DNA of 64,000 nucleotides from Nocardia goodfellowii (lineage in GTDB: Bacteria; Actinomycetota; Actinomycetes; Mycobacteriales; Mycobacteriaceae): contig NZ_JAGGMR010000001.1 in assembly GCF_017875645.1 (NCBI RefSeq), forward strand, positions 3,534,001 through 3,598,000. Direction: 5' to 3'. Position 1 is the first letter of the stretch, and every line of letters starts with the position of its first letter. Under the pieces are notes generated by a model. That model was given only the letters and a program-made list of their open reading frames with translations. It was not told the origin of the DNA and did not search any database. Positions 40,072-48,863 of the stretch are shown piece by piece. The translations under genes and the position numbers were made by a program.

Positions 40072-41327
40072 GAAGGCTGGGTGGGCTGGTCATCGATATC
40101 GCGCCGCTGCGAACCAGCCGCGCGTTCCGGTATGCCTTCGCGGCGCGGTTGATCTCGCTGCTCGGCATCGGACTGCTGATCGTCGCGGTACCGGCCCAGA
40201 TGTATCAGCTCACCCGGTCGAACCTGCATGTCGCCGGCGCCTCGGTGGTGCTGGCGGCGGCGATGTTCGCCGGCAGCCTGGCCGGTGGCGTACTCGCCGA
40301 TCGCTTCGATCGGCGGCGCACCATCCAATTCTCGCGTACCGCGGCGGGATTGGGGTTCCTCGTGCTGGGCGTCAACGCGACGCTCGACCATCCGGCGGTA
40401 TGGGTCATCTACGTGGCCGCCGCGATCGACGGCCTGGCGGGCGGAGTGAGCAGTACCGCTCTGATGGCGCTCACCCCGGCGCTGGTGGGCCGCGACAAGA
40501 TGGCCGCCGCGGGCGCGCTGGTCACCCTCACCACCGATCTCGGCACGATGGTCACCCCCGCGCTGGCGGGCGTCATCATCGCCGCGGGCGGCGTCTCGGT
40601 GACCTATTTCGTCGCCGCCGCCACGACCGCGATCACCGTCACGCTGTTCCAGGAAGTCGGTCCGTCCGCACCCCCGGAGATGGCCCGCGAGACGCCCTTG
40701 CGCGCCTTGCTCACCGGCCTGCGATTCGCCATGGGCGAGCGGACGATTCGCGGCGTGCTGATCGTCGGCCTGGTGGTCATGCTGGCCAGTGGTCCGACGG
40801 TGCTGCTGCCGGCGTTCGTCGACCAGGTGCTGCACGCGGGCCCGGCGACGCTGGGCCTGCTCTACGGCGCGCCCGCGGTCGGGGCCGTCGTGGGCACGCT
40901 GACCAGTGGCTGGACCGGCAACGTACGCCGCAGCGGGCGCGCCCTGCTCGCCTCGATGTTGCTGCTGCCGATCGGTTATCTGATCCTCGGCGGCGCGGGC
41001 AGCGCGGCGACCGGCGCCGCCGCGGTGGCTTTCCTCGGTCTGGCCGGATTCGGCCTGGCCCGCGCGGTCAACGACATCTTCCGTTTCGCCGTGCTGCAAC
41101 ACAGCACACCCGACGAACTGCGTGGCCGGGTGTCGAGCCTGTGGCTGATCCAGGCGGTCACCGGCACCGCGCTCGGCTCGATGACGGCGGGCGTGCTCGG
41201 CCAGTACTTCGCGCCGGATACCGCCCTGCTGGTCTACGGGCTCGGGGTCGTGGTCATCAGCGCCGTACTGTTCGCGACACTCACCGCGGTCCGCTCCGCC
41301 ACCGCACCGGAACCCGTCGAGGTCTGA
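40068..41327 (+). CDS. MFS siderophore exporter (EntS-like)
   Basis: A 419-residue major-facilitator transporter with 12 predicted TM helices; the A-motif loop between TM2 and TM3 reads GVLADRFDRRRT. It resembles the EntS/enterobactin-exporter MFS group, which secretes apo-siderophore. Its start overlaps the stop of the binding-protein gene (ATGA), so import and export components are made from one transcript. It ends at a bidirectional terminator shared with the converging entE-like gene. Export of the locus product is inferred from context. Confidence 0.88.
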   Translation: MRRLGGLVIDIAPLRTSRAFRYAFAARLISLLGIGLLIVAVPAQMYQLTRSNLHVAGASVVLAAAMFAGSLAGGVLADRFDRRRTIQFSRTAAGLGFLVLGVNATLDHPAVWVIYVAAAIDGLAGGVSSTALMALTPALVGRDKMAAAGALVTLTTDLGTMVTPALAGVIIAAGGVSVTYFVAAATTAITVTLFQEVGPSAPPEMARETPLRALLTGLRFAMGERTIRGVLIVGLVVMLASGPTVLLPAFVDQVLHAGPATLGLLYGAPAVGAVVGTLTSGWTGNVRRSGRALLASMLLLPIGYLILGGAGSAATGAAAVAFLGLAGFGLARAVNDIFRFAVLQHSTPDELRGRVSSLWLIQAVTGTALGSMTAGVLGQYFAPDTALLVYGLGVVVISAVLFATLTAVRSATAPEPVEV

Positions 41328-41336
41328 CCGAAACGT

Positions 41337-41374
41337 GTGGCCGGGACCCGGGCATCAGCCCGGATCCCGGCCAC
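41337..41374. terminator. bidirectional terminator between exporter and DHB-AMP ligase genes
   Basis: A 17-bp stem with one mismatch and loop ATCA between converging genes. Confidence 0.85.
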
Positions 41375-41395
41375 AACCGGACTGGGACAACCGAA

Positions 41396-43039
41396 TCAGC
41401 GGTCGGCGTGCTCCGACAGGGCGGCGCGCAGCGCCCGCCGGCTGGTCTTGCCGACCCCCGTCTCCGGGAAGCTGTCGACGACCTTGATCAGATCCGGCAG
41501 TTTCCACGCCGCCACCCCGCGCTCCCGGACGAAGCGCCGCAACTCCGACAGTGTCGGGGCGGCATCCGGTTCGACGGCCAGGATGAACGCGCAGGTCCGC
41601 TCGCCGAGCGCCGGATCGGGTACCGAAACGATGGCGGCGTCGCGCACGGCCGGGTGCTCGAGCAGATGCTCCTCCAATTCCTCGGCCGACACCTTCTCGC
41701 CGCCCCGGTTGACGTGGTCGCCGTTGCGGCCCTTGACCACGAGGTTGCCGTCGGCGCGCAGGGCGACCACGTCGCCGGTCCGGTACCAGCCGTCCGGGGT
41801 GAAGGCCGCCGCGTTCGCCTCGGGATTGTCGTAGTATCCGCGAATCGTGTACGGGCCCTTGGTGATCAGCATGCCGTCGGTACCCGGCGCGACCGGCTGC
41901 CCGGTCTCGTCCACCACGGCGACCTCGTCGAGGTCCGACATCGGCCGGCCCTGGGTGCCGACGATCACCTCCTCGGAATCGTCGAGCCGCGTGTAGCACA
42001 CCAGTCCCTCGGCCATGCCGAAGACCTGTTGCAGGGTGACGCCGAGCGCCGGGCTGATTCGCCGGGCCAGCTCGTCCGGGCAGCGCGCGCCCCCGACCAG
42101 CAGTACGCGCAGACTCGAAAGATCATGCGGGGTACCGGCTTCGGCGCGCTCGGCCCAGACCCGGGCCAGCGGCGGGACCAGGCCGGTGATGGTCACACCG
42201 AACCGCTCGATGGCCGCGAACGCGGTGCTCGGGGTCGGGTCGGCCGCCAGGGCGACGGTGCCGCCGGCCCACAGTGCGCCCAGGATGCCCGGCGAGCTCA
42301 TCGGGAAGTTGTGCGCCACCGGCAGGGCCGCGAGATACACACTGCCGGCATCGAGTGCGCAGATCTCGGCACTGCGGCGCACGCTGTAGAGATAGTCGTC
42401 ATGGGTGCGGGGGATGAGCTTCGGGATGCCGGTGCTGCCGCCGGAGAGCTGCAGGAATGCGACATCGGCGGCGTCGAGGGCCGGGAATTCCCCAGCGGGC
42501 CTGCGCAGTTCGTCGAGCGTGCGGCAGCCCTCGGGCGCGGCCGCACCGCGATCGGGCACCACGATCACATGCTCGAGCTCCGCCGCCTCCGCGCGCACGG
42601 TCGCGGCCAGCGCCGCGTGGTCGAAGAGCTGGTGGTGGTGACAGGTCACCATCGCCACCGCGCCACTGGCTCGCGCGATCGGCACCAGTTCGGCCTGCCG
42701 GTGCGCGGGCAGGCAGAACACCGGCAGTGCCCCGGCCTGGAACAGCCCGAAGATCACCTCGACGAACTCGGCGATATTCGGCAGTTGCACCAGCACCCGG
42801 TCCCGCGGCCGAATCCCGAGCTCGGCGAAGCCGGCCGCCAGTTCCCGTGCGCGGGAATGCAGTTCGGCGTATGACCAGCGGTTGGCGTCGTCGACCACGG
42901 CCACCGCGTGCGGCTGGTCCGCGGCGCGCGCGGCCAGCATGCCGGTGAAGGTTTCGCCGGTCCAGTAGCCGAGCGACCGGTAGAGCTCGGCTTCGGCGGG
43001 CGGCCACGGAGTGAAGCCGGGGAGTGGGGAGTCCAACAT
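41396..43039 (-). CDS. entE: 2,3-dihydroxybenzoate-AMP ligase (EntE/DhbE-like)
   Basis: A 547-residue stand-alone adenylating enzyme that activates DHB and loads it onto an aryl carrier protein. The P-loop LSGGSTGIPK, the GMAEGL motif, WYRTGD and the C-terminal GKTSRR lysine are present. The substrate segment is HNFPMSSPG: the second Ser (equivalent to Ser240 of DhbE) is typical of DHB-specific ligases, where salicylate enzymes have Cys. The ATG at 43039 has GGAAGG upstream; the open frame continues further but crosses the iron box. Divergent from entA, sharing the iron box at 43077-43095. Its carrier is probably the protein at 48864. Confidence 0.95.
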   Translation of the reverse strand: MLDSPLPGFTPWPPAEAELYRSLGYWTGETFTGMLAARAADQPHAVAVVDDANRWSYAELHSRARELAAGFAELGIRPRDRVLVQLPNIAEFVEVIFGLFQAGALPVFCLPAHRQAELVPIARASGAVAMVTCHHHQLFDHAALAATVRAEAAELEHVIVVPDRGAAAPEGCRTLDELRRPAGEFPALDAADVAFLQLSGGSTGIPKLIPRTHDDYLYSVRRSAEICALDAGSVYLAALPVAHNFPMSSPGILGALWAGGTVALAADPTPSTAFAAIERFGVTITGLVPPLARVWAERAEAGTPHDLSSLRVLLVGGARCPDELARRISPALGVTLQQVFGMAEGLVCYTRLDDSEEVIVGTQGRPMSDLDEVAVVDETGQPVAPGTDGMLITKGPYTIRGYYDNPEANAAAFTPDGWYRTGDVVALRADGNLVVKGRNGDHVNRGGEKVSAEELEEHLLEHPAVRDAAIVSVPDPALGERTCAFILAVEPDAAPTLSELRRFVRERGVAAWKLPDLIKVVDSFPETGVGKTSRRALRAALSEHADR

Positions 43040-43076
43040 CGAGCCCTTCCATCGAGCATTGTCATTCGCAAGAAAG

Positions 43077-43095
43077 TCAGTATAGGCTAACCTTA
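43077..43095. promoter_or_regulatory. IdeR/DtxR iron box shared by entE and entA
   Basis: TCAGTATAGGCTAACCTTA keeps the central AGGCTAACCT exactly. It ends at the A of the entA start codon, so the entA transcript may have a very short leader or none; entE starts 38 bases away on the other strand. Confidence 0.85.
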
Positions 43096-43898
43096 TGTCG
43101 CAGAGCTGGGAAGCGTGTGGTCCGGTCATCGTCACCGGAGCGGCGGCAGGGATCGGGCGTGCGGTCGCGGAATTGTTCGCGGCGCGTTCGGCTCCGGTAT
43201 CACTGTGGGACACCGATCCCGCGGTTTTCCGCGTGCGCACCGAGATCCGTGCTGCCGAAGGTGATTTCGTCGGTCATGCGGCCCGTGTCGATGTCGCCGA
43301 CGCCGATTCGGTCGCCGAAGCCTTCGCCGACGCGAACCGGGCCCTCGGGCCGGTGTCGGTGCTGGTGCACGCCGCGGGCGTGCTGGAAACCGGTGACGCG
43401 GCGGATCTCACGGCGGCCCAGTGGCATCGATGCATGAGTGTGAACGCCACCGGGACGATGAACGTCACCCGGCAGGCGGCCACCGCCATGGCCGCCAACG
43501 GCGGCGGCTCGATCGTCGTGGTCACCTCCAACGCCGCCAGCACCCCGCGCGCGGGGATGGCGGCCTACGGTGCCTCCAAGGCCGCCGCGGCCGCCTTCGC
43601 CCGCTCGCTCGGGTTGGAGGTCGCCGCGCGGGGCGTCCGGGTGAACCTGGTGTCGCCGGGTTCCACCGATACCCCCATGCTGCGCGGAATGCACGGCGCC
43701 GACGCCGAACTCGCCGACATCGCCCGGGAACGCATCATCGCGGGCGATCCCGACCGCTATCGCGCCGGAATCCCGTTGCGGCGCATCGGGCTTCCCGAGG
43801 ACGTCGCCGAGGCCGCCTACTTCCTGGCCTCGCCGGCCGCCCGGCACATCACGCTGCACGACCTGCGGGTCGACGGCGGCGCCACCCTCGACATGTGA
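43095..43898 (+). CDS. entA: 2,3-dihydro-2,3-dihydroxybenzoate dehydrogenase (EntA-like)
   Basis: A 267-residue short-chain dehydrogenase that oxidises 2,3-dihydro-DHB to DHB with NAD+. The Rossmann motif VTGAAAGIGRAV, NAT in the helix-4 region, catalytic Ser in VVVTSNAAS and YGASKAA (YxxxK) are all present. The next gene encodes the isochorismatase that supplies its substrate. The product ends in VDGGATLDM, a normal SDR C-terminus. The start codon directly abuts the iron box, suggesting a leaderless mRNA. Confidence 0.93.
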   Translation: MSQSWEACGPVIVTGAAAGIGRAVAELFAARSAPVSLWDTDPAVFRVRTEIRAAEGDFVGHAARVDVADADSVAEAFADANRALGPVSVLVHAAGVLETGDAADLTAAQWHRCMSVNATGTMNVTRQAATAMAANGGGSIVVVTSNAASTPRAGMAAYGASKAAAAAFARSLGLEVAARGVRVNLVSPGSTDTPMLRGMHGADAELADIARERIIAGDPDRYRAGIPLRRIGLPEDVAEAAYFLASPAARHITLHDLRVDGGATLDM

Positions 43899-43936
43899 CT
43901 ACCCCGAAAACCGTTCTGCCGTAGGAGGATTCTGTC

Positions 43937-44584
43937 TTGGCCATCCCGCCGATCGCCCCGTATTCGCTGCCCACACCCGATGAGGTGGACGACAACCGGG
44001 TGTCGTGGTCGCTGGATCCGTCCCGCGCCGCGCTGCTGATCCACGATATGCAGCGCTACTTCATCGATGCCTACCGTACCGATCAGGAGCCGATGGCCAC
44101 GGCGCTGGCGAACATCCGCCGGCTGCGCCAATTCTGTTCCGCGGCGGGCATTCCCGTGATCTACACCATGCAGCCCGGGGACCAGCACCCTTCGCGCCGC
44201 GGCATCCTGGCCGACTTCTGGGGTACCGGCCTGGAGAGCGGCCCGCAGGCCGAGGTGGTGCCCGAACTGGAGCCCGCCCCGTCCGACATCCAGGTCACCA
44301 AGTGGCGGTACTCCGCCTTCCAGCGCACCGATTTACGGGAACTGCTCAACCACTATCAGCGTGACCAGCTGATCATCACCGGTGTCTACGCGCATATGGG
44401 CTGCATGCTCAGTGCCGCCGAGGCGTTCATGAGCGATGTGCGGCCGTTCTTCGCTTTGGACGCGACCGCCGATTTCAGCCGCGAGGACCATCTGATGGCG
44501 CTGAACTACGTGGCCCGGCGCTGCGGTGTGGTGGCGACGACCGACGAGCTCGAAATGAGCCTGCGCCAAGTGAAAGCGGCCTGA
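43937..44584 (+). CDS. entB: isochorismatase (EntB-type, without aryl carrier domain)
   Basis: A 215-residue isochorismatase that cleaves isochorismate to 2,3-dihydro-DHB and pyruvate. The catalytic Asp (LLIHDMQRYF), Lys (VTKWRYSAF) and the conserved GVYAHMGCML segment match the N-terminal domain of EntB. The protein ends at LRQVKAA, where EntB would continue into its aryl carrier domain; that domain is absent and is encoded separately at 48864. The start is a TTG with an excellent AGGAGGA 7 bases upstream. It follows entA by 38 bases in the same iron-regulated unit. Confidence 0.95.
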   Translation: MAIPPIAPYSLPTPDEVDDNRVSWSLDPSRAALLIHDMQRYFIDAYRTDQEPMATALANIRRLRQFCSAAGIPVIYTMQPGDQHPSRRGILADFWGTGLESGPQAEVVPELEPAPSDIQVTKWRYSAFQRTDLRELLNHYQRDQLIITGVYAHMGCMLSAAEAFMSDVRPFFALDATADFSREDHLMALNYVARRCGVVATTDELEMSLRQVKAA

Positions 44585-44632
44585 CCGGGAAGGTGACGCG
44601 GGTCACTTTTTACCGAATTGGCCAAAGTATGG

Positions 44633-44651
44633 TTAGGGTTTCCTTACCTTT
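44633..44651 (+). promoter_or_regulatory. IdeR/DtxR iron box before the adenylation-like gene
   Basis: TTAGGGTTTCCTTACCTTT keeps most consensus positions (left TTAGG, right TACCT). It lies 46 bases before the GTG start at 44697, implying that this odd gene is part of the iron regulon. Confidence 0.72.
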
Positions 44652-44696
44652 TCCGGCCGGAAGGGTGCCGGTCCGGGAACACGAGGTGACGCAGCA

Positions 44697-45602
44697 GTGC
44701 CGATGATGACGCGAATCGCGGACGCGGTCGAAGGGATCGGACACTCCTTCGACCGCCCCGCGATTCTCGACGACGGCCGGCGGACGGCAACCGACCGCCC
44801 CGGCGTGGCCGGGGAACCCTGCCTGCACACTTACGACCTGCTGGCCGAGGCCGTGGACCTGCTCGCCGCCGAACTGCGGGCCGCGGGCGTGCGCTCCGGC
44901 GACCGGGTCGCCGTCTACATCCATTTCGGCTATCCGGCGCTACTAGCGGCGCTCGCGGTGGACTACGCGGGCGCCGTGGCCGTCCCACTCGACATTCGGG
45001 AAGAGTGCGCCCGCACCGAACAGAAGCTGCGGGTCGCCGGCGCGCACTGGGTGCTCGGCCACACCGGCGACGGCCACATCGTGGAAGACGTCGTGGGAGT
45101 GGATGACTCGCCGATGACCACTGTCGCCGAGGACTACACGCTGGTGGCGATGCCGAGCCCCGCCGCGTGCTCGGAGCCGGCCGCCGGTTTCGCCTTCTGC
45201 ACCCCGGACGGTTCCCGGTGTCACGTCGTGGACGCGGCGGTTCTGACAGATACCGCGCGGACCGTGGCCCGGCAATGGAATATCAGCGCGGACGACACCG
45301 TCGCGCTGGACACCGAACTCGGTGAGTTCGAAGCCTTTCTGGCCGCCACCGCGACGCTGATCTCGGGCGCGACACTGTGCCTGACACGTCGAGCGGAGCA
45401 CGGCCGGCACGCGGGCCTGGCGACGATGCTCGTACACGGCCCCACCGCGGCCGAGCGATCGGCGGACGCGCCGGGCGCGGCACTGTCCGGTCACTGGTCC
45501 GCCGCGGCGCCGGAGTCAGCCGGCCACGAGTTGCGCCAGCTCCGTTTCGCCGCGCGCCCGCAAAACTTCGCCGACAGCGGGCAGATCCGTCGCTGCGGGT
45601 AA
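44697..45602 (+). CDS. truncated adenylation-like protein lacking the ATP P-loop
   Basis: A 301-residue protein resembling only the N-terminal half of an ANL adenylating enzyme. Residues 45-105 look like A1-A2 (YDLLAEAVDLLAAELRAAG...SGDRVAV; YAGAVAVPLD). Where the P-loop TSGSTGxPKG should be, it has FCTPDGSRCHV (about 167-177). A degenerate A4-like stretch follows (about 205-230), then the similarity stops; motifs A5-A10 and the C-terminal lid are missing. It therefore should not adenylate. Its last ~87 bases overlap the converging gene at 45516. The GTG has GAGGTG upstream and an iron box lies before it. It could be a decaying gene or a scaffold; function unknown. Confidence 0.75.
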   Translation: MPMMTRIADAVEGIGHSFDRPAILDDGRRTATDRPGVAGEPCLHTYDLLAEAVDLLAAELRAAGVRSGDRVAVYIHFGYPALLAALAVDYAGAVAVPLDIREECARTEQKLRVAGAHWVLGHTGDGHIVEDVVGVDDSPMTTVAEDYTLVAMPSPAACSEPAAGFAFCTPDGSRCHVVDAAVLTDTARTVARQWNISADDTVALDTELGEFEAFLAATATLISGATLCLTRRAEHGRHAGLATMLVHGPTAAERSADAPGAALSGHWSAAAPESAGHELRQLRFAARPQNFADSGQIRRCG

Positions 45603-47441
45603 CCACACCGCTTCCGCGAGTGCGGCCGGCAGTTCGCTCTTCGGCAGCCGCGTCGCCCCGGAATGGCCCGTCGCGGCCAGGGCCCGGCGCAACTTGTCAC
45701 CGCCGGTGGCCGCTATCACCGGAACCACATCGAACCGCAATCCCGTTGCCCCGGGTGTGAATTCGAGGAAGACCTCGTCTCCGGCCGACAACCCCAGATC
45801 ATCGACGAACCGCTTGATGGTGCCGCAGCGCGCCTGCACCGACACCCACAGCACGGCCTGCGGTCCGAGCCGGCTCGCCAGCTCCACGGGGTGGTTGGGT
45901 CCGACGCCGATCAGCCCCGCCAGCGCCGAGGGCAGATTGAACGCCGAGCCCTTGATATGAGCGGCGGCGATAGTGGTCCGCCAGCGGAATACCTCGCCCT
46001 CGCGATACAGCCCACGCGTCTTGGTGGGCGACTTGCGCGGCGTGTAGCTGCGTTCCCGCCTGGTCACCACACCCGCGGTGGTGACGTATTCGCCGGTCGC
46101 GGCGTAGGTTCGGACGCTGACCGGGCGCACGTCGAAGCTGCGGGTCACCTGCCGCACCAGTTCCTCGAGCTCGATCCGGCCGCCGTGGGCATCCAGGATC
46201 TCACCGATCTGCCGATGAATCGGCACATAGCGGGTGCCCCACCGGGTCAAGCCCCAGCGGGTGCGATCGGCCTTACCGAATCGGTCGTCGGCCACCATCG
46301 CGTTCCGGATGCTCGATACCGACCGGCGCGGGACGACCGCCGCCTGGATCTCGGCGACCGTCATCGGCTCGCCCGAGAGCGCCAGCACCGCGGCGATCGC
46401 ATCGTGCACCGAGGTGGAACGCAGCAGTACATGCCGGTCGAGCACCCGATAACCGAGATAGTTCAGCATCTGCTCGGTCTCCTCGGCCGGCAGCCCGAAT
46501 TCGGCCGCCGCGACGACGATTTCGACCAGGCCCTCGGCGGATGCGGATGCGGCCAGGGTCTTTCGCACGCGCTGGCGGGCCGACTCGATCGAAGTGCCGA
46601 CGATCCAGCCGTCGATCACATCGATCCGCTCGTCGAGCCGAATCAGCACCTGCCACAGCCGCATCCCGAGCCCCGGCACCGGGGCGGCGAGCTCCGGCGC
46701 GCTGTCGCACACCCGGGCAAGCGCCGCCATCGGCCGCGCGGCCCCGGCCAGCACGTCGGCGGCGCGGCGCAATACCCCCGACGCCTGGAACATCGTCCGG
46801 ACCTGAGTGCGCAACCGGCTGTCGAGTTGATTGACCCGCTCCCGCGAGATGCCGAGCTCCGTGCCGCAGCTGATCAGGGTCTTGGGTTTCGCCGCGAGAA
46901 TCCGGGCGGTGAGCAGAAACCGGTCCCGGTCGCTCAGCCCGGCGACGAAGGACTCGAATTCCGCGACGGCGGGCCCGGCAAACCGCGCCGGAATGCTGCA
47001 ACGCACCAGTGCCGCACCGATTTCGGCGCGTGCGGCCGGCCCGATGCCGGGGAGGGCGGCCAGCTGCCGCATGGTGCGAGTGCCGAGCGCGGGCAGGTCG
47101 GCGTGGCCGGCCAGCGCGAGGCGCACTTTCGCGCTCAATCCCAAATCATCGAAATCGGCGGACGCGAACGCGACCGGGAATGCGGCAGCCAACCCCATAT
47201 CCCGGTGCTGCTCCAGAAAAACTCCCGCGATCCGCCGGCACACCTCGTCGAGGAATTCCGGGGGCACCCCCGCGCCGGCCGGTGTCGACATCCACGCGTT
47301 CGGAATGAGCTCGTTGTCCCCGAGCAGCGAGGGACCGGCGCGATGCGCCTCGAGCCACGGCAGGACCTCCAGCCAGGTTCGTCCCATGGCCGCGCGCGGT
47401 TGGGTGGTCACCTTTTCGGCGGCGCCCGGTGACCCTCTCAC
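45516..47441 (-). CDS. DNA-binding protein with sigma-region-4-like and winged-helix segments
   Basis: A 641-residue protein of unknown function. Segments: a helix-hairpin-helix like that of the RNA polymerase alpha C-terminal domain (about 116-146, LPALGTRTMRQLAALPGIG); a sigma-70 region-4-like helix-turn-helix (about 168-212, LSDRDRFLLTARIL...GISRERVNQL); a winged helix resembling HARE-HTH modules (about 343-402, SVHDAIAAVLALSGEPMTVAEIQ); a second HTH-like stretch (about 408-440); and an unassigned C-terminal ~160 residues. No region-2 or catalytic motif is seen, so it is not a full sigma factor. It lies 130 bases downstream of entC on the same strand and converges with the adenylation-like gene. 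A transcription regulator is the best guess. Confidence 0.72.
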   Translation of the reverse strand: MRGSPGAAEKVTTQPRAAMGRTWLEVLPWLEAHRAGPSLLGDNELIPNAWMSTPAGAGVPPEFLDEVCRRIAGVFLEQHRDMGLAAAFPVAFASADFDDLGLSAKVRLALAGHADLPALGTRTMRQLAALPGIGPAARAEIGAALVRCSIPARFAGPAVAEFESFVAGLSDRDRFLLTARILAAKPKTLISCGTELGISRERVNQLDSRLRTQVRTMFQASGVLRRAADVLAGAARPMAALARVCDSAPELAAPVPGLGMRLWQVLIRLDERIDVIDGWIVGTSIESARQRVRKTLAASASAEGLVEIVVAAAEFGLPAEETEQMLNYLGYRVLDRHVLLRSTSVHDAIAAVLALSGEPMTVAEIQAAVVPRRSVSSIRNAMVADDRFGKADRTRWGLTRWGTRYVPIHRQIGEILDAHGGRIELEELVRQVTRSFDVRPVSVRTYAATGEYVTTAGVVTRRERSYTPRKSPTKTRGLYREGEVFRWRTTIAAAHIKGSAFNLPSALAGLIGVGPNHPVELASRLGPQAVLWVSVQARCGTIKRFVDDLGLSAGDEVFLEFTPGATGLRFDVVPVIAATGGDKLRRALAATGHSGATRLPKSELPAALAEAVWLPAATDLPAVGEVLRARGETELAQLVAG

Positions 47442-47571
47442 CGACTGTTTCTCCCTCGCTCTGCCCGGCGGTGCTGAACAGGGTCGATCATAGGCGCACT
47501 CGCCGAATTCACTTCGTCCGTGCGGTGGTCACGGACGGATTCGGCGTGTCAGAAACCGGGCGGTCCGGAAT

Positions 47572-48756
47572 TCAGTGTTCGGTCGCGCCCAGCGCGGCGA
47601 GCATTGTCCCGAATTTTGTTGTGGTCTCGGCGAGCTCGGCCTCGGGATCGGATTCGGCGACAATCCCGCCGCCCGCGTAGGCCAGAATCGAACGGCCATC
47701 GGCGGACAATTCCGCGCAGCGGATACTCACCATCCATTCGCCGTCACCGTCGGCCGCCGCCCAGCCCACCGCACCGGCGTAGAAGCCGCGGTCGCCTTCG
47801 AGGTCGGCGATGAGGTCGCGGGCCGCGGCGGTGGGGGTACCGCAAATCGCGGGCGTCGGATGCATGGCCAGAGCCAGATCCAAGGCGGTGACGGCCGGGT
47901 CGCGCACGACGGCCGTGATCGGAGTGCCCAGGTGCCACAGCTTCGGGGTGCTGGTGAGTTCGGGCATGTCGGGGATATTGACCTCGCGGCACAGCGGCGT
48001 CAGGGCGGCGCGCACCTGGTCGATCACGAACGCGTGCTCACGCAGGTTTTTCGGCGAATCCAGCAGGGCCGCGGCGGTTTCCCGGTCGACGGCCGGATCC
48101 GGGTGCCTCGGTGCGCTACCGGCCAGCGGGTGGCAGGTGACCACGTCGCCGGTGCGCCGCACCAGGACTTCCGGCGTGGCGCCGACGAGCGACTTGCCGG
48201 TGTAGGCGGGGCCGGCCGCGGTCAGGTCGACGCTGAAGCCGTTGCCGAACGCGTCACCGGCGACGAGCCGGTCCAGGATCTGTGCGGCGGTCACCGGCGA
48301 CGCGGCGGCGAGGCGCAGCGCGCGGGCCAGTACCACCTTCTCCAGCGCCGTGTCCGCATCCGACAGCGTGGCGATCAATGACTTCAGCCGCTGAAGATGC
48401 TGCGCCGCTTCGGGAATCGCGGCCTCGACGGTGATCCGGGGCAGCGGTGCGCCGGTGGCGCGCAGCGGGCCCTCCGTGATCGTGACCGACGTCGGCGCCC
48501 ACAGCGCGGCCGGTGCGGCCGGGTCGAACGGCAGCGCGCCGACGATGTGCGTGACCGTGCCGGAACGCAGTGCGGAGGCGGCTTTCCCGGCGTCCTGGTA
48601 CGTCGCGGTCTGACCGTCGGCTTGCACGGTGGCATGCGGACGGGACAGGACGAACGCTGTCGCGGAAGGGGAGAGGGCTGCCGTGGCCTCGCTGCGTGCC
48701 GGGCTGAAGATGTTGATGGCGTTGCCTTTCCGTGCGCGGCCGGCTCCCCGAGGCAT
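47572..48756 (-). CDS. entC: isochorismate synthase (EntC/DhbC-like)
   Basis: A 394-residue chorismate-utilising enzyme producing isochorismate, the first step to DHB. The catalytic Lys lies in LEKVVLARAL, the general acid region is GATPEVLVRR, the chorismate/Mg2+ segments are HPLAGSAPRH, HPTPAICGTP and GFYAGAVGW, and the C-terminal block is AGGGIVAESDPEAELAET. A salicylate synthase is possible for this fold, but the presence of isochorismatase and DHB dehydrogenase genes favours isochorismate synthase. The ATG 48756 has no clear Shine-Dalgarno. Divergent from the aryl carrier gene, sharing the iron box at 48796. Confidence 0.93.
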   Translation of the reverse strand: MPRGAGRARKGNAINIFSPARSEATAALSPSATAFVLSRPHATVQADGQTATYQDAGKAASALRSGTVTHIVGALPFDPAAPAALWAPTSVTITEGPLRATGAPLPRITVEAAIPEAAQHLQRLKSLIATLSDADTALEKVVLARALRLAAASPVTAAQILDRLVAGDAFGNGFSVDLTAAGPAYTGKSLVGATPEVLVRRTGDVVTCHPLAGSAPRHPDPAVDRETAAALLDSPKNLREHAFVIDQVRAALTPLCREVNIPDMPELTSTPKLWHLGTPITAVVRDPAVTALDLALAMHPTPAICGTPTAAARDLIADLEGDRGFYAGAVGWAAADGDGEWMVSIRCAELSADGRSILAYAGGGIVAESDPEAELAETTTKFGTMLAALGATEH

Positions 48757-48795
48757 TTGACAGCCTATCCCGGCTACTGACCAATATGGTAGAAG

Positions 48796-48814
48796 TTAGT
48801 GTAGCCTAAACAAA
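48796..48814. promoter_or_regulatory. IdeR/DtxR iron box between entC and the aryl carrier gene
   Basis: TTAGTGTAGCCTAAACAAA: the TTAG...TAGCCTAA core fits the consensus with about four mismatches. It sits between divergent starts (40 and 50 bases away) and may control both. Confidence 0.75.
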
Positions 48815-48863
48815 TGTTGGACGGGCTGGGCAAGTGTTCCAGCCGCACGGACCGAGGAGTCGC

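Noticed and set aside
39989..42874. A 961-codon plus-strand frame across the exporter and entE genes
   Set aside because: It overlaps well-supported genes on both strands and translates to Arg/Gly-rich low-complexity sequence.
45516..47441. A complete sigma factor
   Set aside because: Only a region-4-like HTH is visible; no region 2 for core binding and promoter melting was found.
47572..48756. Salicylate synthase (MbtI/Irp9 type) as the identity of the chorismate enzyme
   Set aside because: Isochorismatase and DHB dehydrogenase genes are present and the adenylating enzyme has the DHB-type SS motif, so isochorismate synthase is the better call.
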